64,000 nucleotides of DNA. Source: Cristatella mucedo (Eukaryota; Bryozoa; Phylactolaemata; Cristatellidae). The notes below the pieces were generated by a model. It was given only the letters and a program-made list of their open reading frames with translations. It did not search any database and had not been told where the DNA came from. Every line of letters starts with the position of its first letter. The stretch's first letter is position 1. This document shows, piece after piece, positions 9,218 through 20,045 of the stretch. The stretch is from the NCBI GenBank assembly GCA_009760855.2, contig WPIO01000102.1, positions 746,001 to 810,000 of the forward strand, given 5' to 3'. Both the position numbers and the translations under genes were made by a program.

Positions 9218-10016
9218 AAATGTTGTTTTGAGCCTAAGATCAATCATTACAGACAAAAAAATTACCGATATTTTCATCTATCGTAACAAGATAAGAACTG
9301 AAATTCCAGAGAATTTTAAACCATTAGCAATAAATCAAACCATAACATCTATCACTCGTAGGGCAAAATATATAATTCTCAACCTTTCAAATCATCATAA
9401 CATTATAGTGCACTTGGGCATGAGCGGCAAGCTACTTTTACATGGCAATCAAGAAACCGCCAAACATTGCCATATACGCCTAACGCTGAATGATTCTATA
9501 TATTTGGACTACATAGATCCCAGAAGATTTGGACTTGTTGATATATGCAGTCAACAAAATTTTGCAACACTGCCAATAATAAAAAATTTAGGACCAGAGC
9601 CGCTGGAATTGCATTTTGGAGAAAGAGCATTATATCTCGCTTCCCGAGGGAAAAATAGGCCCATTAAAAACTTTCTATTAGATCAATCCGTAATTGTCGG
9701 ACTGGGAAATATCTATGTTTCAGAAATATTGTTTTTGGCAAAAATCAACCCACACAGAAAGGCCGAAAGTCTGACTTTGCAAGATTATGTGCAAATAATC
9801 TATCATACCAAGCTAGTCTTAACTAATGCCATTCAGGCCGGCGGATCATCCATTAGAGATTACCATGGTGCAACTGGAGAAAGTGGATCTTTTCAGCAAA
9901 ATCATAAAGTTTACGGCAAAAATAGCACAAAATGCCCAAATAAATGTGGCTTTTTGATTGAAAAAACTGTACAGGCCGGCAGAAGTACCTTTTTTTGCCC
10001 TAGCTGCCAAATTTAG
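9195..10016 (+). CDS. mutM: Formamidopyrimidine-DNA glycosylase
   Basis: Fpg removes 8-oxoguanine and formamidopyrimidines and nicks the abasic site. I start it at the ATG at 9195 because the mature protein must begin MPELPEVENV: Pro2 is the Schiff-base nucleophile and Glu3 the acid; an in-frame ATG at 9171 would bury it. The 273-residue product also has the N-terminal lysine loop (RRAKYIILNL), HLGMSGKLLLHG, the helix-two-turn-helix region (LLDQSVIVGLGNIYVSEILF) and a C-terminal zinc finger (KCPNKCGFLIEK...FFCPSC). All key residues are present. The gene overlaps the preceding MFS gene by 23 bases. Confidence 0.97.
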   Translation: MPELPEVENVVLSLRSIITDKKITDIFIYRNKIRTEIPENFKPLAINQTITSITRRAKYIILNLSNHHNIIVHLGMSGKLLLHGNQETAKHCHIRLTLNDSIYLDYIDPRRFGLVDICSQQNFATLPIIKNLGPEPLELHFGERALYLASRGKNRPIKNFLLDQSVIVGLGNIYVSEILFLAKINPHRKAESLTLQDYVQIIYHTKLVLTNAIQAGGSSIRDYHGATGESGSFQQNHKVYGKNSTKCPNKCGFLIEKTVQAGRSTFFCPSCQI

Positions 10017-11515
10017 CAAATAAAATGTGTAATAATTATTTTTATACAACAATAAAAATATCCTATCCAGAATAAATATAAGTTAATTTAATGGCAAGTA
10101 TTCATTACTACATAATCGCACAAAACTAAATTAGGCCATTCAATATATACTGCAGCCTAATTTCTAAACAATAGTGATAGATGCAACATAATTATAGTAC
10201 AAATAAAAGCACAATTGCCAGCCAATAAAGAAAATGCATCGTGCCGTGAGGCATTTCTTGGGCTTAATTTCTTTAATAGAGGGCTATAATATGCAAAATA
10301 GCACAAGGATAATCTATAAAGCCGCAAAAGCCGCAAAATTAAAACATCAACAAAGAGTCAACTGCGGCAAGCATTTTTAAATCCATTACCTATGCTAAAA
10401 TTGTGAAAATGGGGTAATTTTAGCGCATAAGGCGGCATCATTATCAGCCAGCACAAAGAGCATCGATAATTTAACGGCGATGCTTAATGCTAGAGAATAT
10501 TTCTGTCGCCATAATATGGAAAATAATTGCTTGGCAACACAACTTGCTGCGAAACATAGGCTATTAAAAATTACCTAGCAACTGTAGTATAAAAAAATTG
10601 TGTAAAAATTTTCCCATCTTGTTGTTAGCTTTTGGCCACAATTATCACAAAACAGACAAATTAATTTCTGAAGCGCATACATCTGAATCATTTTGAGGCA
10701 TCGATATATCATGACAAATTTCCGGAAAATCATGTAGTTTTTCTCAGGAAAGATCGATAACAATATTAAACAATTATTCTCGCCAAATAAAAATAAGCCA
10801 GATGCAAAATCCAGCAATAAATAATGGCACCAATTGTATTTGCCGCGACATGTGACGTCACTATTTGGCTATAGATATGTAACAAAAATTATCCTTAAGC
10901 CATGTGCAATATCTAAAAATAAATAATAGCATTAATGACAAAGCACAATTTTTGCGATACTATGGATCATTAATTTTCATTTGCGCCTGTGCATGAAGAA
11001 ATAAACACAACGAGATATTGCTTAAATTTTCAGTGACAGATTAATAATAAAGAAAGGCAAAATTGCAATAAAACCACCTTCGCAGAGGCAATAATTCATC
11101 AAGCTTGATATAAAAAGATGCCAAAAAAGATAAGCATAATTTACTTTTTTTAGATTGCAAACGGCAGAACAGATAATGTATGGCAAGCTTTGATGCAATA
11201 ATCTAATTATATTATGTTGTTCATTTCACGTAACTCCATCATAAAATAAAACAACAAAATTGCCACAGCCAAAATTAAATGAGTGGTGCAAAAGAAAATT
11301 TTAAATAAGAAGCCAATTTATTGCAATTTTCCCATTATTTTGCAGCATTATTGCCATTAGCATAAATTCACAATTGCACAGTCAAAAAAATCATCAATGT
11401 GCAAAAAAGCACGAAATAAAAACCAAGATTTATAATAAAATTAAACCCTACACAACAACCGCTAGATAAAAAATAATCAGCAGAATGCAATAACAATACA
11501 ATTGCAAAACTAACC
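10017..11515. other. Long non-coding gap
   Basis: About 1.5 kb with no gene I can support. One stretch (10414-10581, + strand) stays open for 55 codons before TAG, with protein-like composition (AMLNAREYFCRHNMENNCL...) but no start codon at its left edge and no family I know; it may be a relic. A hairpin with arms AAGAAAATGC (10228-10237) and GCATTTCTT (10251-10259), one base bulged, lies 210 bases after mutM; it has no T-run directly after it. Confidence 0.5.
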
Positions 11516-12097
11516 CTAAGCAGCAACAGAAATTTTAATACCGTGTTCAGAAAAGTTAAGAGTAGACTTAAGTTTTGCAAATAAAGATAAATCTCTGGTT
11601 AGGTTATCTTGGTCGGAATATTGCCTTGCATCAAGCAATAGTGTTTTTCCGGCTAGACAACTGCGTGCCAGGCTACTCAACTGAGCATATGATCCAATGC
11701 ATAGGGCAATATTAGTAGTTTTTTCGATAATTGATCTAAAGTTTCTGTGATCGCCACACTCTATAGCATACTCTTTTTGCTGATTCGCAATTGTTCCAGA
11801 GGGGTATTTAATTATGTCTGTTTTTTTTGCCAACGGAGCCTCTGCACCACTCCAGTATATTTTTTTTATTTTTAGTGATTTTATTTGATTTGCAACCATC
11901 TCTCCCTCCAATTTTGGTGATGAAGTGGTGCCCAAAATGGTACAGTCATGCTTTAACAGTGAGATGACATTATACAACTTATGATTGATTGATAAATAAG
12001 GCTCTCCAACGTTGATGACTAAAAAATCAAGCTTCTGCGTTATGGCATCTAATATAGTTTCAACATTGCTGGGACATAATAATCCAAAACTGATCAT
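11516..12097 (-). CDS. Hypothetical protein
   Basis: A protein of 193 residues starting MISFGLLCPSNVETILDAIT; an in-frame TTG at 12121 would add eight residues. I do not recognise the family. It alternates hydrophobic strands and charged helices (LDFLVINVGEPYLSI, DCTILGTTSS, ALCIGSYAQLSSLARS, GKTLLLDARQYSD), the look of a Rossmann-like alpha/beta fold, for example a glycosyltransferase-like or periplasmic-binding-like half domain, but no catalytic motif is visible. No membrane segment. It stands alone between two long gaps; it could be a live gene or the remains of a longer one. Confidence 0.6.
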   Translation of the reverse strand: MISFGLLCPSNVETILDAITQKLDFLVINVGEPYLSINHKLYNVISLLKHDCTILGTTSSPKLEGEMVANQIKSLKIKKIYWSGAEAPLAKKTDIIKYPSGTIANQQKEYAIECGDHRNFRSIIEKTTNIALCIGSYAQLSSLARSCLAGKTLLLDARQYSDQDNLTRDLSLFAKLKSTLNFSEHGIKISVAA

Positions 12098-12121
12098 AAT
12101 ATAATAAATTTTATAAATCAA

Positions 12122-13977
12122 ATAACAGACACAACTTTTGATATGACAATGAAAATAATTTACAATCTATTTTTTATTTTTTGGCATTCAAAAATTTACT
12201 AATATGACTAGAAAAAATATATTATTATCTTAAGGTATTAATATATTTTGTAAGTTGTGTGAAGGCTTAACATGAAAAAATCTCTCTCCGGCATCATGCT
12301 GCCTTGTCCGCAAAATTTAATCAATATGAAGCACAAACTCAGCCAAATATTGCGCCTGACAAGTAGTTTAATTGCTGTGTTGTGGTGAAATAAAAAATCT
12401 GGATAGCCAACACTTGGCAACTATTAGTGCGATTCGGTTTTTTACGCAATTAAAGATTGTGTATAATCAGTTTATTGCCGCCAATATGATAGATGCAATA
12501 ATGCAAAAGATTGCCAAAATTGGCAGAGTGGTAAATTTATCTCATTACTCTCACAGCTAACATTTAATGAATAATTAGAAGAATAGAAACAACTGGCTAT
12601 AGGATAAATTTTTGGCAAGAGAATTTTTAACCCATAATGCAGATGGAATAAATTTTTCCGCTACTGCAAAAAAATAAACATGCTTTTGATAAAGAGATTG
12701 AGGCATTGATCCACGATTTGGATCTTAACTTTTGTGCCGCAAAACATAAAATCATTTTTCAGCGACAGCAAAAATATCAATAAAAAAGCTGCGAATGGCA
12801 AATCAATAAAGAGGTTGCCAAACCTGAATGCCGTGAGTGCTGTAAAATAAAACACCATTTTCTACAGTCAGATAAATCGCCTTAATAAAAGAATTGCCGA
12901 AAGCCATACAATGGCTGATTGCCATATTTTTGCACCGTAAGCGTAAAAAAATTTTATCAACTGCAGAAATAGTTTTAATTAAAAGATTTATATGGAAAAA
13001 GCAAAATATGAGTTTGACAATTTTTTCTATCTTGCGATATAAAGCTATTTTTTGGCAACATAAAATCTATCAGCAAAATAAAAACTTTTTATCAATATAA
13101 ATTGATGAATAAACAAAAGATTACAAGGCTTTAGGATTTAAATTCTATCAAAGATTGCAAAAAGACAATATTGGTTGCTGATGTTTACTCTAACGAAAAA
13201 TTTTTAGATACCAAAGCATTGTCATGGCAAAGATTGATGGGCGTTGTGATTTAATATTATGCAGTATTGTTGGAGTTGTATTGGATGTCAGGTTTTTTAA
13301 AGATCCAAGCTTGCAAAGTAAATCTGAACCGCAGAAATTCGATCTAATGCAAGATAGTTGAGGTCTTTTTTGACTACTCATGATTGCAAAAAAATATGAT
13401 ATTAACAAAATTTTGGCAAAGTGGTGCTGCAAATAGCATTTTTATTATTTATGATGTGTTTTTGCAGAAAATAATGGATTAGAATAATGCAGCAGGCTCG
13501 GCAGCAATATTGCTGAACAATATAAATAAAGATATTTTTTATCACAAGAAAAGATTGGTATTTTTTTACATACTAAGCAAAACATAAGGCCATATCAACC
13601 ATCGCCTCCATCGGCAAAACACCTTCGCATCAATTTAAGCATACGCAAAATCCAAATCAATATCATCATAAGGCAAAATTAGCCTTCAACTAACATCAAT
13701 CAGTAAAGAAATTTATTTCCACCAAACGTTGCATAATTGCCGTCACTGTATTGATAAAAATCAAATCCGAATAAAACCAAGCACAATCAATCAAAACCAC
13801 AATCTTCACCACTTGCAACGAACATTCCAATATTTAAGTGAAATGGCAAAACAAATGAATTTTAGGATGAGCCACCAAAACAGACCCTTTGCCAAAAAAT
13901 CAACCAAACAATAGTGATACTTGACTTTAGTGCAGAGCATTTTAAATCAGTTTGATTGTTAGTTATTTAAGAAAAAA
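12122..13977. other. Long non-coding gap with a strand-composition island
   Basis: About 1.86 kb without a supportable gene. From about 12.37 to 13.55 kb the + strand becomes G/T-rich, against the A/C-rich pattern on both sides, and short frames such as ATISAIRFFTQLKIVYNQF (12420-12476) and IDGRCDLILCSIVGVVLD (13230-13283) look protein-like but are broken by stops. I read it as a decayed and perhaps inverted segment; no family is recognised. Confidence 0.45.
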
Positions 13978-15144
13978 ATGAAGCTAGAAAGGCTACTGAG
14001 GCCGTGGCACGATGTTCAGAAAATGTTCTTTTATTTTTGGCGAGATTACGATAGAGTGACTATCGTATGCACGATGGCTTTGATTGTTTTTGGCATGATA
14101 GAAATGCTTTCCGTTGGCCCTGCCATTGCCACAAGAATTGGGGTTGGTAAGTTTCATTTTGCCATACGTCAGGTGGCTTTTGTTATGCTTGGCTTGGTGA
14201 TTATGGTTAGATTTGCAACTATCGCAGAAAGATCTATCTTGCCAATAGCAATAAAGGCTGTGGTCATAATTTTACTTTTAATGGTTGCGGTTTTGGTTGT
14301 TGGAGAAGAAATTAAGGGCGCAAAAAGATGGTTGAATCTTGGGATTATTTCCCTGCAGCCATCAGAAATACTTAAGCCATTTTTTGCCATTTGCAACGCC
14401 TATATAATTAAAAATCTACAGCGCAACACAAATGGAAAAATAGCAATTTCATTTGGATTTTTATCTGTGGTTGGATTGTTGTTGGCTTTACAGCCAGATA
14501 TCGGCACAACAATTTTATACGGCCTAACATGGCTTGGTCAGCTAATAATAGCCAACGTAGCTGCTGGATTGGCGGCTGGTTTTTTTGCGATAGTTATAAT
14601 GATGGGGGTTGTGTTTTATTTTGCACTACCTCACTTTAGATATAGAATTTCTAGTTTTTTAGGTAGTGGCGGCGGAGACTTGCAATATCAGGTAAAAAAA
14701 TCACTGCAATCCATTTCAGAAGGAGGGGTAATTGGCAAGGGATTGGGCGATGGTGTTGTAAAATTTCAGCTTCCAGATTCTCATACAGACTATATTTTTG
14801 CCGCAATAGCGGAAGAATGGGGTTATTTAATTTGTCTGTTATTGGTTGGGTTGTATTTTTTTATGACAATTAGAATATTAATAACTTTCATTGCTTTCGA
14901 GATTGATGAATTTAGGCGATATGCGATGTTTGGGATTATTTTAAACTTTATTTGTCAGGCCTCCATCAACATAGCGGTAAATATCAATCTTATTCCCTCC
15001 AAAGGTATGACTCTGCCTTTTATTAGCTATGGTGGCTCTGCCATGCTTTCTGAGTGTATTTCCATTGGGCTATTACTAGCCTTGATTGGCGGTGGATATC
15101 GATATGTTTCTCCTTACGAGCAATTAAAATTAAAATTAAAATGA
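13978..15144 (+). CDS. ftsW: Peptidoglycan polymerase / division protein of the SEDS family
   Basis: SEDS proteins polymerise glycan strands from lipid II in the inner membrane; FtsW does so at the division septum with its partner PBP. The 388-residue product has about ten hydrophobic segments and the family signatures: GAKRWLNLGIISLQPSEILK (positions near 110-130), LLALQPDIGTT, and the C-terminal SKGMTLPFISYGGSAMLSEC. The close link to murG, as in dcw clusters, favours FtsW over RodA. Its TGA overlaps the murG ATG (ATGA at 15141-15144), a sign of translational coupling. The start at 13978 gives a normal cytosolic N-tail. Confidence 0.93.
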   Translation: MKLERLLRPWHDVQKMFFYFWRDYDRVTIVCTMALIVFGMIEMLSVGPAIATRIGVGKFHFAIRQVAFVMLGLVIMVRFATIAERSILPIAIKAVVIILLLMVAVLVVGEEIKGAKRWLNLGIISLQPSEILKPFFAICNAYIIKNLQRNTNGKIAISFGFLSVVGLLLALQPDIGTTILYGLTWLGQLIIANVAAGLAAGFFAIVIMMGVVFYFALPHFRYRISSFLGSGGGDLQYQVKKSLQSISEGGVIGKGLGDGVVKFQLPDSHTDYIFAAIAEEWGYLICLLLVGLYFFMTIRILITFIAFEIDEFRRYAMFGIILNFICQASINIAVNINLIPSKGMTLPFISYGGSAMLSECISIGLLLALIGGGYRYVSPYEQLKLKLK

Positions 15145-16424
15145 AGAATCTACAATGGCTACTAAGGCCTTTTATAAAAATTGCCGAAAGAATAGTTTAT
15201 GGCAATGGGAAAGTAAGAAAAAAAATAGCAATTTTGGCCGCTGGAGGCACAGGAGGGCACATCTTTCCAGCTATGGCACTAGCGGAAACATTGATGAATA
15301 AAAATTACAAAATCATTCTCTGCACCAATCACAAATTCGATCTATATCGCGGACTATTTGGCGATATTTGCAAAAGAATGAACTTCACCGTAGAATATAT
15401 AGAAGCCAAGCCAATGCAAAAATCCATATGGAAAATAATAGATACAATTATTGCTTTTGTTAAAGCCTTCATCAGAGCTAGAAAAATCATTAAATATCGT
15501 AAGGTTTCGTTGGTTGTTGGCTTTGGCAGTTATGTTTCTTTGCCAGTAGTGTTGGCTGGTTTTTTTAGCGCAAGTAAGACCATGATTCACGAGCAAAATA
15601 GCTGTCTTGGTCTAAGCAACAGACTATCTCTGCCCTTTTCTTCTTTTGTCATGATGGGATTTCCGGAAGTAAAAAAAGTACCAAAACTATTCGCCCATCG
15701 TGCAATTTTTGTTGGCAATCCACTAAGAAGATCGGTTAAAGCATTACACTATCAAAACATTTTGGATGTAGTTAATTATGAAGCCTTTTTTACCATTTAC
15801 GAAAAAATAAACATAGTAATAATTGGCGGCAGCCAAGGGGCAAAAATTTTCTCAGACATAGTACCATCGGCATTATGTGGACTGGATGAAAAATTGAAAG
15901 AAAAATTGCATATTTTTCATCAAGCAAGACCAGAAGAGCTAGAATCAACAACAGAGCAATATAAAAGCAATAGACTTTACGCAGACGTAAGATCTTTTTT
16001 TGAAAATGCACCAGAACTCATGAGCCGCGCCCATATTTTTATTGGCAGAAGCGGTGCCATGACCCTTGCAGAAATAATGGCTCTGGGCACACCAAGCATC
16101 CTGATCCCTATGCCAAATTCAGCCCACAACCATCAATACAGCAATGCCAGCTATTTGCAAAAAAATGGAGCTGCAATTCTTATGGAACAAAAAACCATAA
16201 CAGCAGAAAAACTAACAAAAGTAATCACATTACTATGCAAAGATACTGGTGATTTGGCCAAAATGAGTGCAAATGTTAAAAAATTAAGCCAAATTAACGC
16301 CGATATAAAAATGGCAATCATTATAGATAAAATTCTACATGGAAGACAGCTTCCAGGCAATTTTGCCGATCTTGACGCTATCGATTATTCCAGATTGGTG
16401 AAAAGCAATGTTGGCCTCAGCTAG
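15141..16424 (+). CDS. murG: UDP-GlcNAc:lipid I N-acetylglucosaminyltransferase
   Basis: MurG adds GlcNAc to lipid I to form lipid II on the inner face of the membrane. I start it at the ATG at 15141 that overlaps the ftsW stop; an earlier in-frame codon at 15054 lies deep inside ftsW. The 427-residue product has the glycine-rich N-terminal loop AAGGTGGHIFPAMALAE, VGFGSYVSLPVVLAG, HEQNSCLGLSNR, the second loop IIGGSQGAKIFSDIVP, and the UDP-GlcNAc site SGAMTLAEIMALGTPSILIP. It carries about 35 extra residues at the N-terminus and a C-terminal extension of about 25 residues compared with E. coli MurG (355 aa). Function is secure. Confidence 0.96.
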   Translation: MKNLQWLLRPFIKIAERIVYGNGKVRKKIAILAAGGTGGHIFPAMALAETLMNKNYKIILCTNHKFDLYRGLFGDICKRMNFTVEYIEAKPMQKSIWKIIDTIIAFVKAFIRARKIIKYRKVSLVVGFGSYVSLPVVLAGFFSASKTMIHEQNSCLGLSNRLSLPFSSFVMMGFPEVKKVPKLFAHRAIFVGNPLRRSVKALHYQNILDVVNYEAFFTIYEKINIVIIGGSQGAKIFSDIVPSALCGLDEKLKEKLHIFHQARPEELESTTEQYKSNRLYADVRSFFENAPELMSRAHIFIGRSGAMTLAEIMALGTPSILIPMPNSAHNHQYSNASYLQKNGAAILMEQKTITAEKLTKVITLLCKDTGDLAKMSANVKKLSQINADIKMAIIIDKILHGRQLPGNFADLDAIDYSRLVKSNVGLS

Positions 16425-16963
16425 AACTACAGTAGCAGCTGCAATCGCCATAAAAAAACAACATCATAGCGGAGTAAAAACCAAACATCCAAATCTTAAA
16501 AATACCAGCAATCTTTCAAGTCCAAAAGTATCAATTTATTGCTAAAAATTCAAACACTTGGCAAAATTACCATCAAAACACACAACCCAACACCAATCAT
16601 GCAATATCTAGTAGGTTAAATTTTATTTTTTCAAGTCCAATATTCACAACACTACCGCCTCCATGTGCTAAAAATACATCACATAGCACCAGCGGCAGCA
16701 CGTAAAAAAACGCCACAGAAGCACAAAAATAAAAAAATACACTACTATCTTCTAAAAAACACAATTCCACGAAATAAAAAACTAGCGAAAATATAGAATG
16801 ATAGCCAAGAAATGCGATTTAAAGAGAAAAGTTATTAAGCCATAAAAAAATTCTAGGTTGTGCAGTATTCTGTAATTATAAGACTAAAAATGTTCAAATC
16901 TGATTAAAAGAAGACGTCGCAGCAGCGAAAGCTTAGCAAGAAAATACACGAAGCAAAAAAATT
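16425..16963. other. Non-coding gap between convergent genes
   Basis: About 540 A/C-rich bases between murG and rpoD, which end toward each other. No hairpin with a T-run convincing enough to call a terminator. Confidence 0.5.
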
Positions 16964-19138
16964 CTATGTTGCTTCATCTTCTGTAATATAGGCCTTTAAA
17001 GACTTAGATCTGGTTGGATGGCGAAGCATTCTTAGTGCCTTGGCTTCAATTTGTCGGATTCTTTCTCGCGTCACCTCAAATCTTACTCCCACCTCTTCTA
17101 GAGTGTGATCTGTGTGCATTCCGATTCCAAATCTTAACCGGAGCACACGCTCAAATCTAGCAGGAAGAGAAGAAAGCAAATTAGAAACAATCTCCTTTAA
17201 GTTGTATTGCATTGCATTTTCCAAAGGAGAAATAAAGCTTGTGTCCTGAACGCTATCTCCAATCGTGGCACCATCATCCTCGCTGTTAAGCGGTGCATCA
17301 AAACTTATCGGCTCCTTGGCAACCTTTAGTGCCCTATTAACTTTTTCTTCTGACATGCACAACTTTGCCGCTAATTCTTTCATTGTTGGCTCTCTACCCA
17401 GTCTTTTCTTCATGTCCTTAGAGGTTCGCAAAATCTTGTTGATAGTTTCAATCATGTGAACGGGAATTCTGATTGTGCGACCGTAATCTGCAGTAGCTCG
17501 GCTCATGTGCTGTCTAATCCACCACATTGCATAGGTAGAAAATTTATATCCACGACGATATTCAAATTTATCCACAGCCTTCATTAAACCCATATTTCCT
17601 TCTTGAATTAAGTCTGCAAATTGCAGACCCCTGCCAACATATCTTTTTGCCACAGAAACAACAAGTCTTAAATTGGCTTCAATCATTTGCTTTTTTGCCT
17701 TATTTGTTTCTCGCTCACCTTCTTGAACCTTGCTTACAAGGCGTTTAAAATCTGTTAATTTGGTTAAAATTTGCTTGCGAACCAAAGAATCTATCTCTTT
17801 TTTTATAGTCACGCAGTCATCGCGAAACTCTGTAACCAACTTATTCCAGCCTTGATTTTTAGTTTTTTCTGAATGAGCCTGCATCTGCTGAATCCAATCT
17901 TCTTGCAATTCAGAATTTTCATATAAGGCAATAAATTCAATCCTACTAATGCCACACTTATCAACCAATAGTAGTAGATTTTTTTCCTTATCTACTAGGG
18001 TTTGGTTAACTTGATACAAAGATTCCATCATGCTATTAACAACGGATTGATGCAACTTGATGCCTTTCACTAATTCTGAAAGATCCTGCTGCAACACACT
18101 TGCCTTGGATTCATCGTATTCAATATCGTTAAGTTTATCTTTTTGCAATTTCAGCAACTGCAAACAAGTTTCAGCAATTCTATGCAAAACTTCTATCATT
18201 TTTGGTGCAAGGGCCTTTTCCATAGAGGCAAAAGCCACCACACTTTCATCCTCAAAATCCATCAACTCTTCATATAGTTCGCTTTCATCAAAATCTACAC
18301 CATTTTCGCTTCTGGCTTTAGCCTGCTCTATTCTAGCTTGTAGCTCTGACTGATAACTCGCCCTTGGTTTTGGTGCATTTTCATCTAAATTATTCTCATC
18401 TCCCACTATTTGCTCGGCATATTCTGCAGAATAGACCGCATCAATATCGATTATTTCACGTAGCAAAATTTGCTCATTTGCAAATTCATCATATAGCTTA
18501 ATCATATGATTCATGGCCACTGGAGTTTCCAGCAGGGCATAAAGGGTTGTACCGTTATTTTGCTCGATTTTTTGTGCAATTTCTATTTCTCCAGCTCTAT
18601 CTAAAAGAGGAATTTTTCCTATTCCCCTCATGTATAATTTTATAGGATCATCCACTGAGGAATATTTTTCCTCTGCAACTGCAGACTTCTTGTTTTGCGG
18701 AATATCGTCACCCTCACCAATCAAATCTATATCTAAATCATCAAATATAGCCAATGCCTCATCCATTTGGTCTGGCGTGGCATCTGGCGGAAGAGCCTCG
18801 GTTATTTCTGTATAGGTCACATATCGGCGTTTTTTAGCTGTTTTTATAAGAGGAATCAAGTATTTCATTATTTTAATTGACTCGCTTGGAGTGCCTTCTT
18901 CCTCCTCCAAAACATCATCAATCTCGGCAGTTGAATCAACCTTTGCTTGAGCTAATTTAATGTTTTCTGCATTAATGGCCGACTGGGCTACTTTTGCTTT
19001 TTTGGCAGCAGTGTGCTCGGCAGCTGCAGCTTTAGTTACTGTTGTTTTTTTTGGTTTTTCTTTCTTAATTTTAGGTTTGGTTGCAGCCTTTGTTGCTTTG
19101 GCTTTTGGCTCATTAGCAATTTTAGATTTGATAGTCAT
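16964..19138 (-). CDS. rpoD: RNA polymerase primary sigma factor (sigma-70)
   Basis: The housekeeping sigma factor, 724 residues. Domains in order: a Lys/Ala-rich N-terminal tail (1-70), region 1.1 (about 85-155), region 1.2 ([16 protein letters not shown], near 165), the large non-conserved region, region 2 with the core-binding and -10 contacts ([47 protein letters not shown], near 480-540), region 3 ([13 protein letters not shown]), and region 4.2 with the -35 helix-turn-helix ([20 protein letters not shown], near 680). The last helix ends [14 protein letters not shown] as usual. Starts at the ATG at 19138. The DnaG-rpoD pairing common elsewhere is absent here. Confidence 0.97.
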   Translation of the reverse strand: MTIKSKIANEPKAKATKAATKPKIKKEKPKKTTVTKAAAAEHTAAKKAKVAQSAINAENIKLAQAKVDSTAEIDDVLEEEEGTPSESIKIMKYLIPLIKTAKKRRYVTYTEITEALPPDATPDQMDEALAIFDDLDIDLIGEGDDIPQNKKSAVAEEKYSSVDDPIKLYMRGIGKIPLLDRAGEIEIAQKIEQNNGTTLYALLETPVAMNHMIKLYDEFANEQILLREIIDIDAVYSAEYAEQIVGDENNLDENAPKPRASYQSELQARIEQAKARSENGVDFDESELYEELMDFEDESVVAFASMEKALAPKMIEVLHRIAETCLQLLKLQKDKLNDIEYDESKASVLQQDLSELVKGIKLHQSVVNSMMESLYQVNQTLVDKEKNLLLLVDKCGISRIEFIALYENSELQEDWIQQMQAHSEKTKNQGWNKLVTEFRDDCVTIKKEIDSLVRKQILTKLTDFKRLVSKVQEGERETNKAKKQMIEANLRLVVSVAKRYVGRGLQFADLIQEGNMGLMKAVDKFEYRRGYKFSTYAMWWIRQHMSRATADYGRTIRIPVHMIETINKILRTSKDMKKRLGREPTMKELAAKLCMSEEKVNRALKVAKEPISFDAPLNSEDDGATIGDSVQDTSFISPLENAMQYNLKEIVSNLLSSLPARFERVLRLRFGIGMHTDHTLEEVGVRFEVTRERIRQIEAKALRMLRHPTRSKSLKAYITEDEAT

Positions 19139-19689
19139 AGAGCTTTAAGAGAGTCAAACGGACAATAATAATTTACTAAAGATTTTAACAATGACACTAA
19201 GTAACTGAAGCTAGCAAATCTCCAAGAATTACTTAAATAAATTTTGTGTATCGCAATAAAAAACTACAGTAAGCCAGAAAAAATTTAACAATAGCAAATA
19301 ATAGTCAATTAAAAAAACAAATACCATAAAAAACAAACAAACATAAAGCAATTAAGCCAAAATACATTTCAACCTCATGCCATAATTCAATTGCAACAAA
19401 ATTACACAAATATATTATAAATTTACTCTATGAAACATATAAAAAATTCCTCCATGTCAATCTGAAATGATTTTGCGATAATGTGTTAAAATTTCAATTT
19501 AACAAAAGATTCAACCATAAAAAATTTTCTGCACAACAAATTCCGCCCAAACACTACTTCTGCGTGCCAAAAAACAATAACCACCACCTCCGAAACACAA
19601 ATAACCAAGAAATAATATCTGGCATAAATGCGATCAATCATCATGCAGGTAAGCCAGTTATGTTTCGATTTTTAGATCACCAAATTTTA

Positions 19690-19720
19690 GCCCACCAAAG
19701 AAAATATAATAAAGGTGGGC
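19690..19720. other. GC-rich hairpin next to a DnaA-box-like 9-mer
   Basis: Arms GCCCACC (19690-19696) and GGTGGGC (19714-19720) with a 17-base AT-rich loop. The consensus DnaA-box sequence TTATCCACA follows at 19724-19732. A single 9-mer is weak evidence of function; no cluster of boxes is seen nearby and there is no T-run, so neither an origin nor a terminator is claimed. Confidence 0.4.
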
Positions 19721-19757
19721 AATTTATCCACATTATAAAGCTTTTGCTAACTAATAG

Positions 19758-19885
19758 ATGTTTCGATAATATCCATTAGTTGTTTTTATGACCATATGGA
19801 GGATTATATTTATGACGCATTAAAAATAAAGAAAAAGAAGTCACTTTTCCAAATTTAGCTAATTGGAGCAATTATTTACCAAAAC
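19758..19885 (+). pseudogene. Fragment of an MFS transporter gene
   Basis: This stretch aligns with 8327-8440, inside the MFS gene at 8030-9217: the run TATATTTATGACGCATTAAA is shared exactly and most of the surrounding bases match. In the matching frame it reads SCFYDHMEDYIYDALKIKKK and then stops. No other part of the transporter is present on either side, so this is a lone remnant of a paralogue. Confidence 0.7.
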
Positions 19886-20045
19886 AAACATCAGGCCAAT
19901 GAAATAACAAATTTTTTTAATTAAACAAAAAATTGCCATGCATGCAATTTAGAGCCAGATACAATATAAATGCAATGATTTAATTTGCCATATTATTGAA
20001 ATAAAGCAACCTCATCGACACAACATGCACCACAAAGGCAAAATA

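Larger units (their letters stand above)
19139..20045. other. Gap holding a carrier-gene fragment, a hairpin and a DnaA-box match
   Basis: About 900 bases upstream of rpoD. Besides the MFS fragment, the hairpin and the DnaA-type 9-mer listed separately, positions 19884-19914 closely resemble 20983-21012, which is the signal-peptide region of the adjacent outer-membrane gene (ACAAACATCAG(G/A)CCAAT...AAATAACAAATTT). These patches look like debris from duplications of neighbouring genes. Confidence 0.5.

Noticed and set aside
19724-19732. TTATCCACA as evidence of an origin at 19.7 kb
   Set aside because: A single 9-mer match is expected by chance in a genome of this composition, and the base skew does not switch here.
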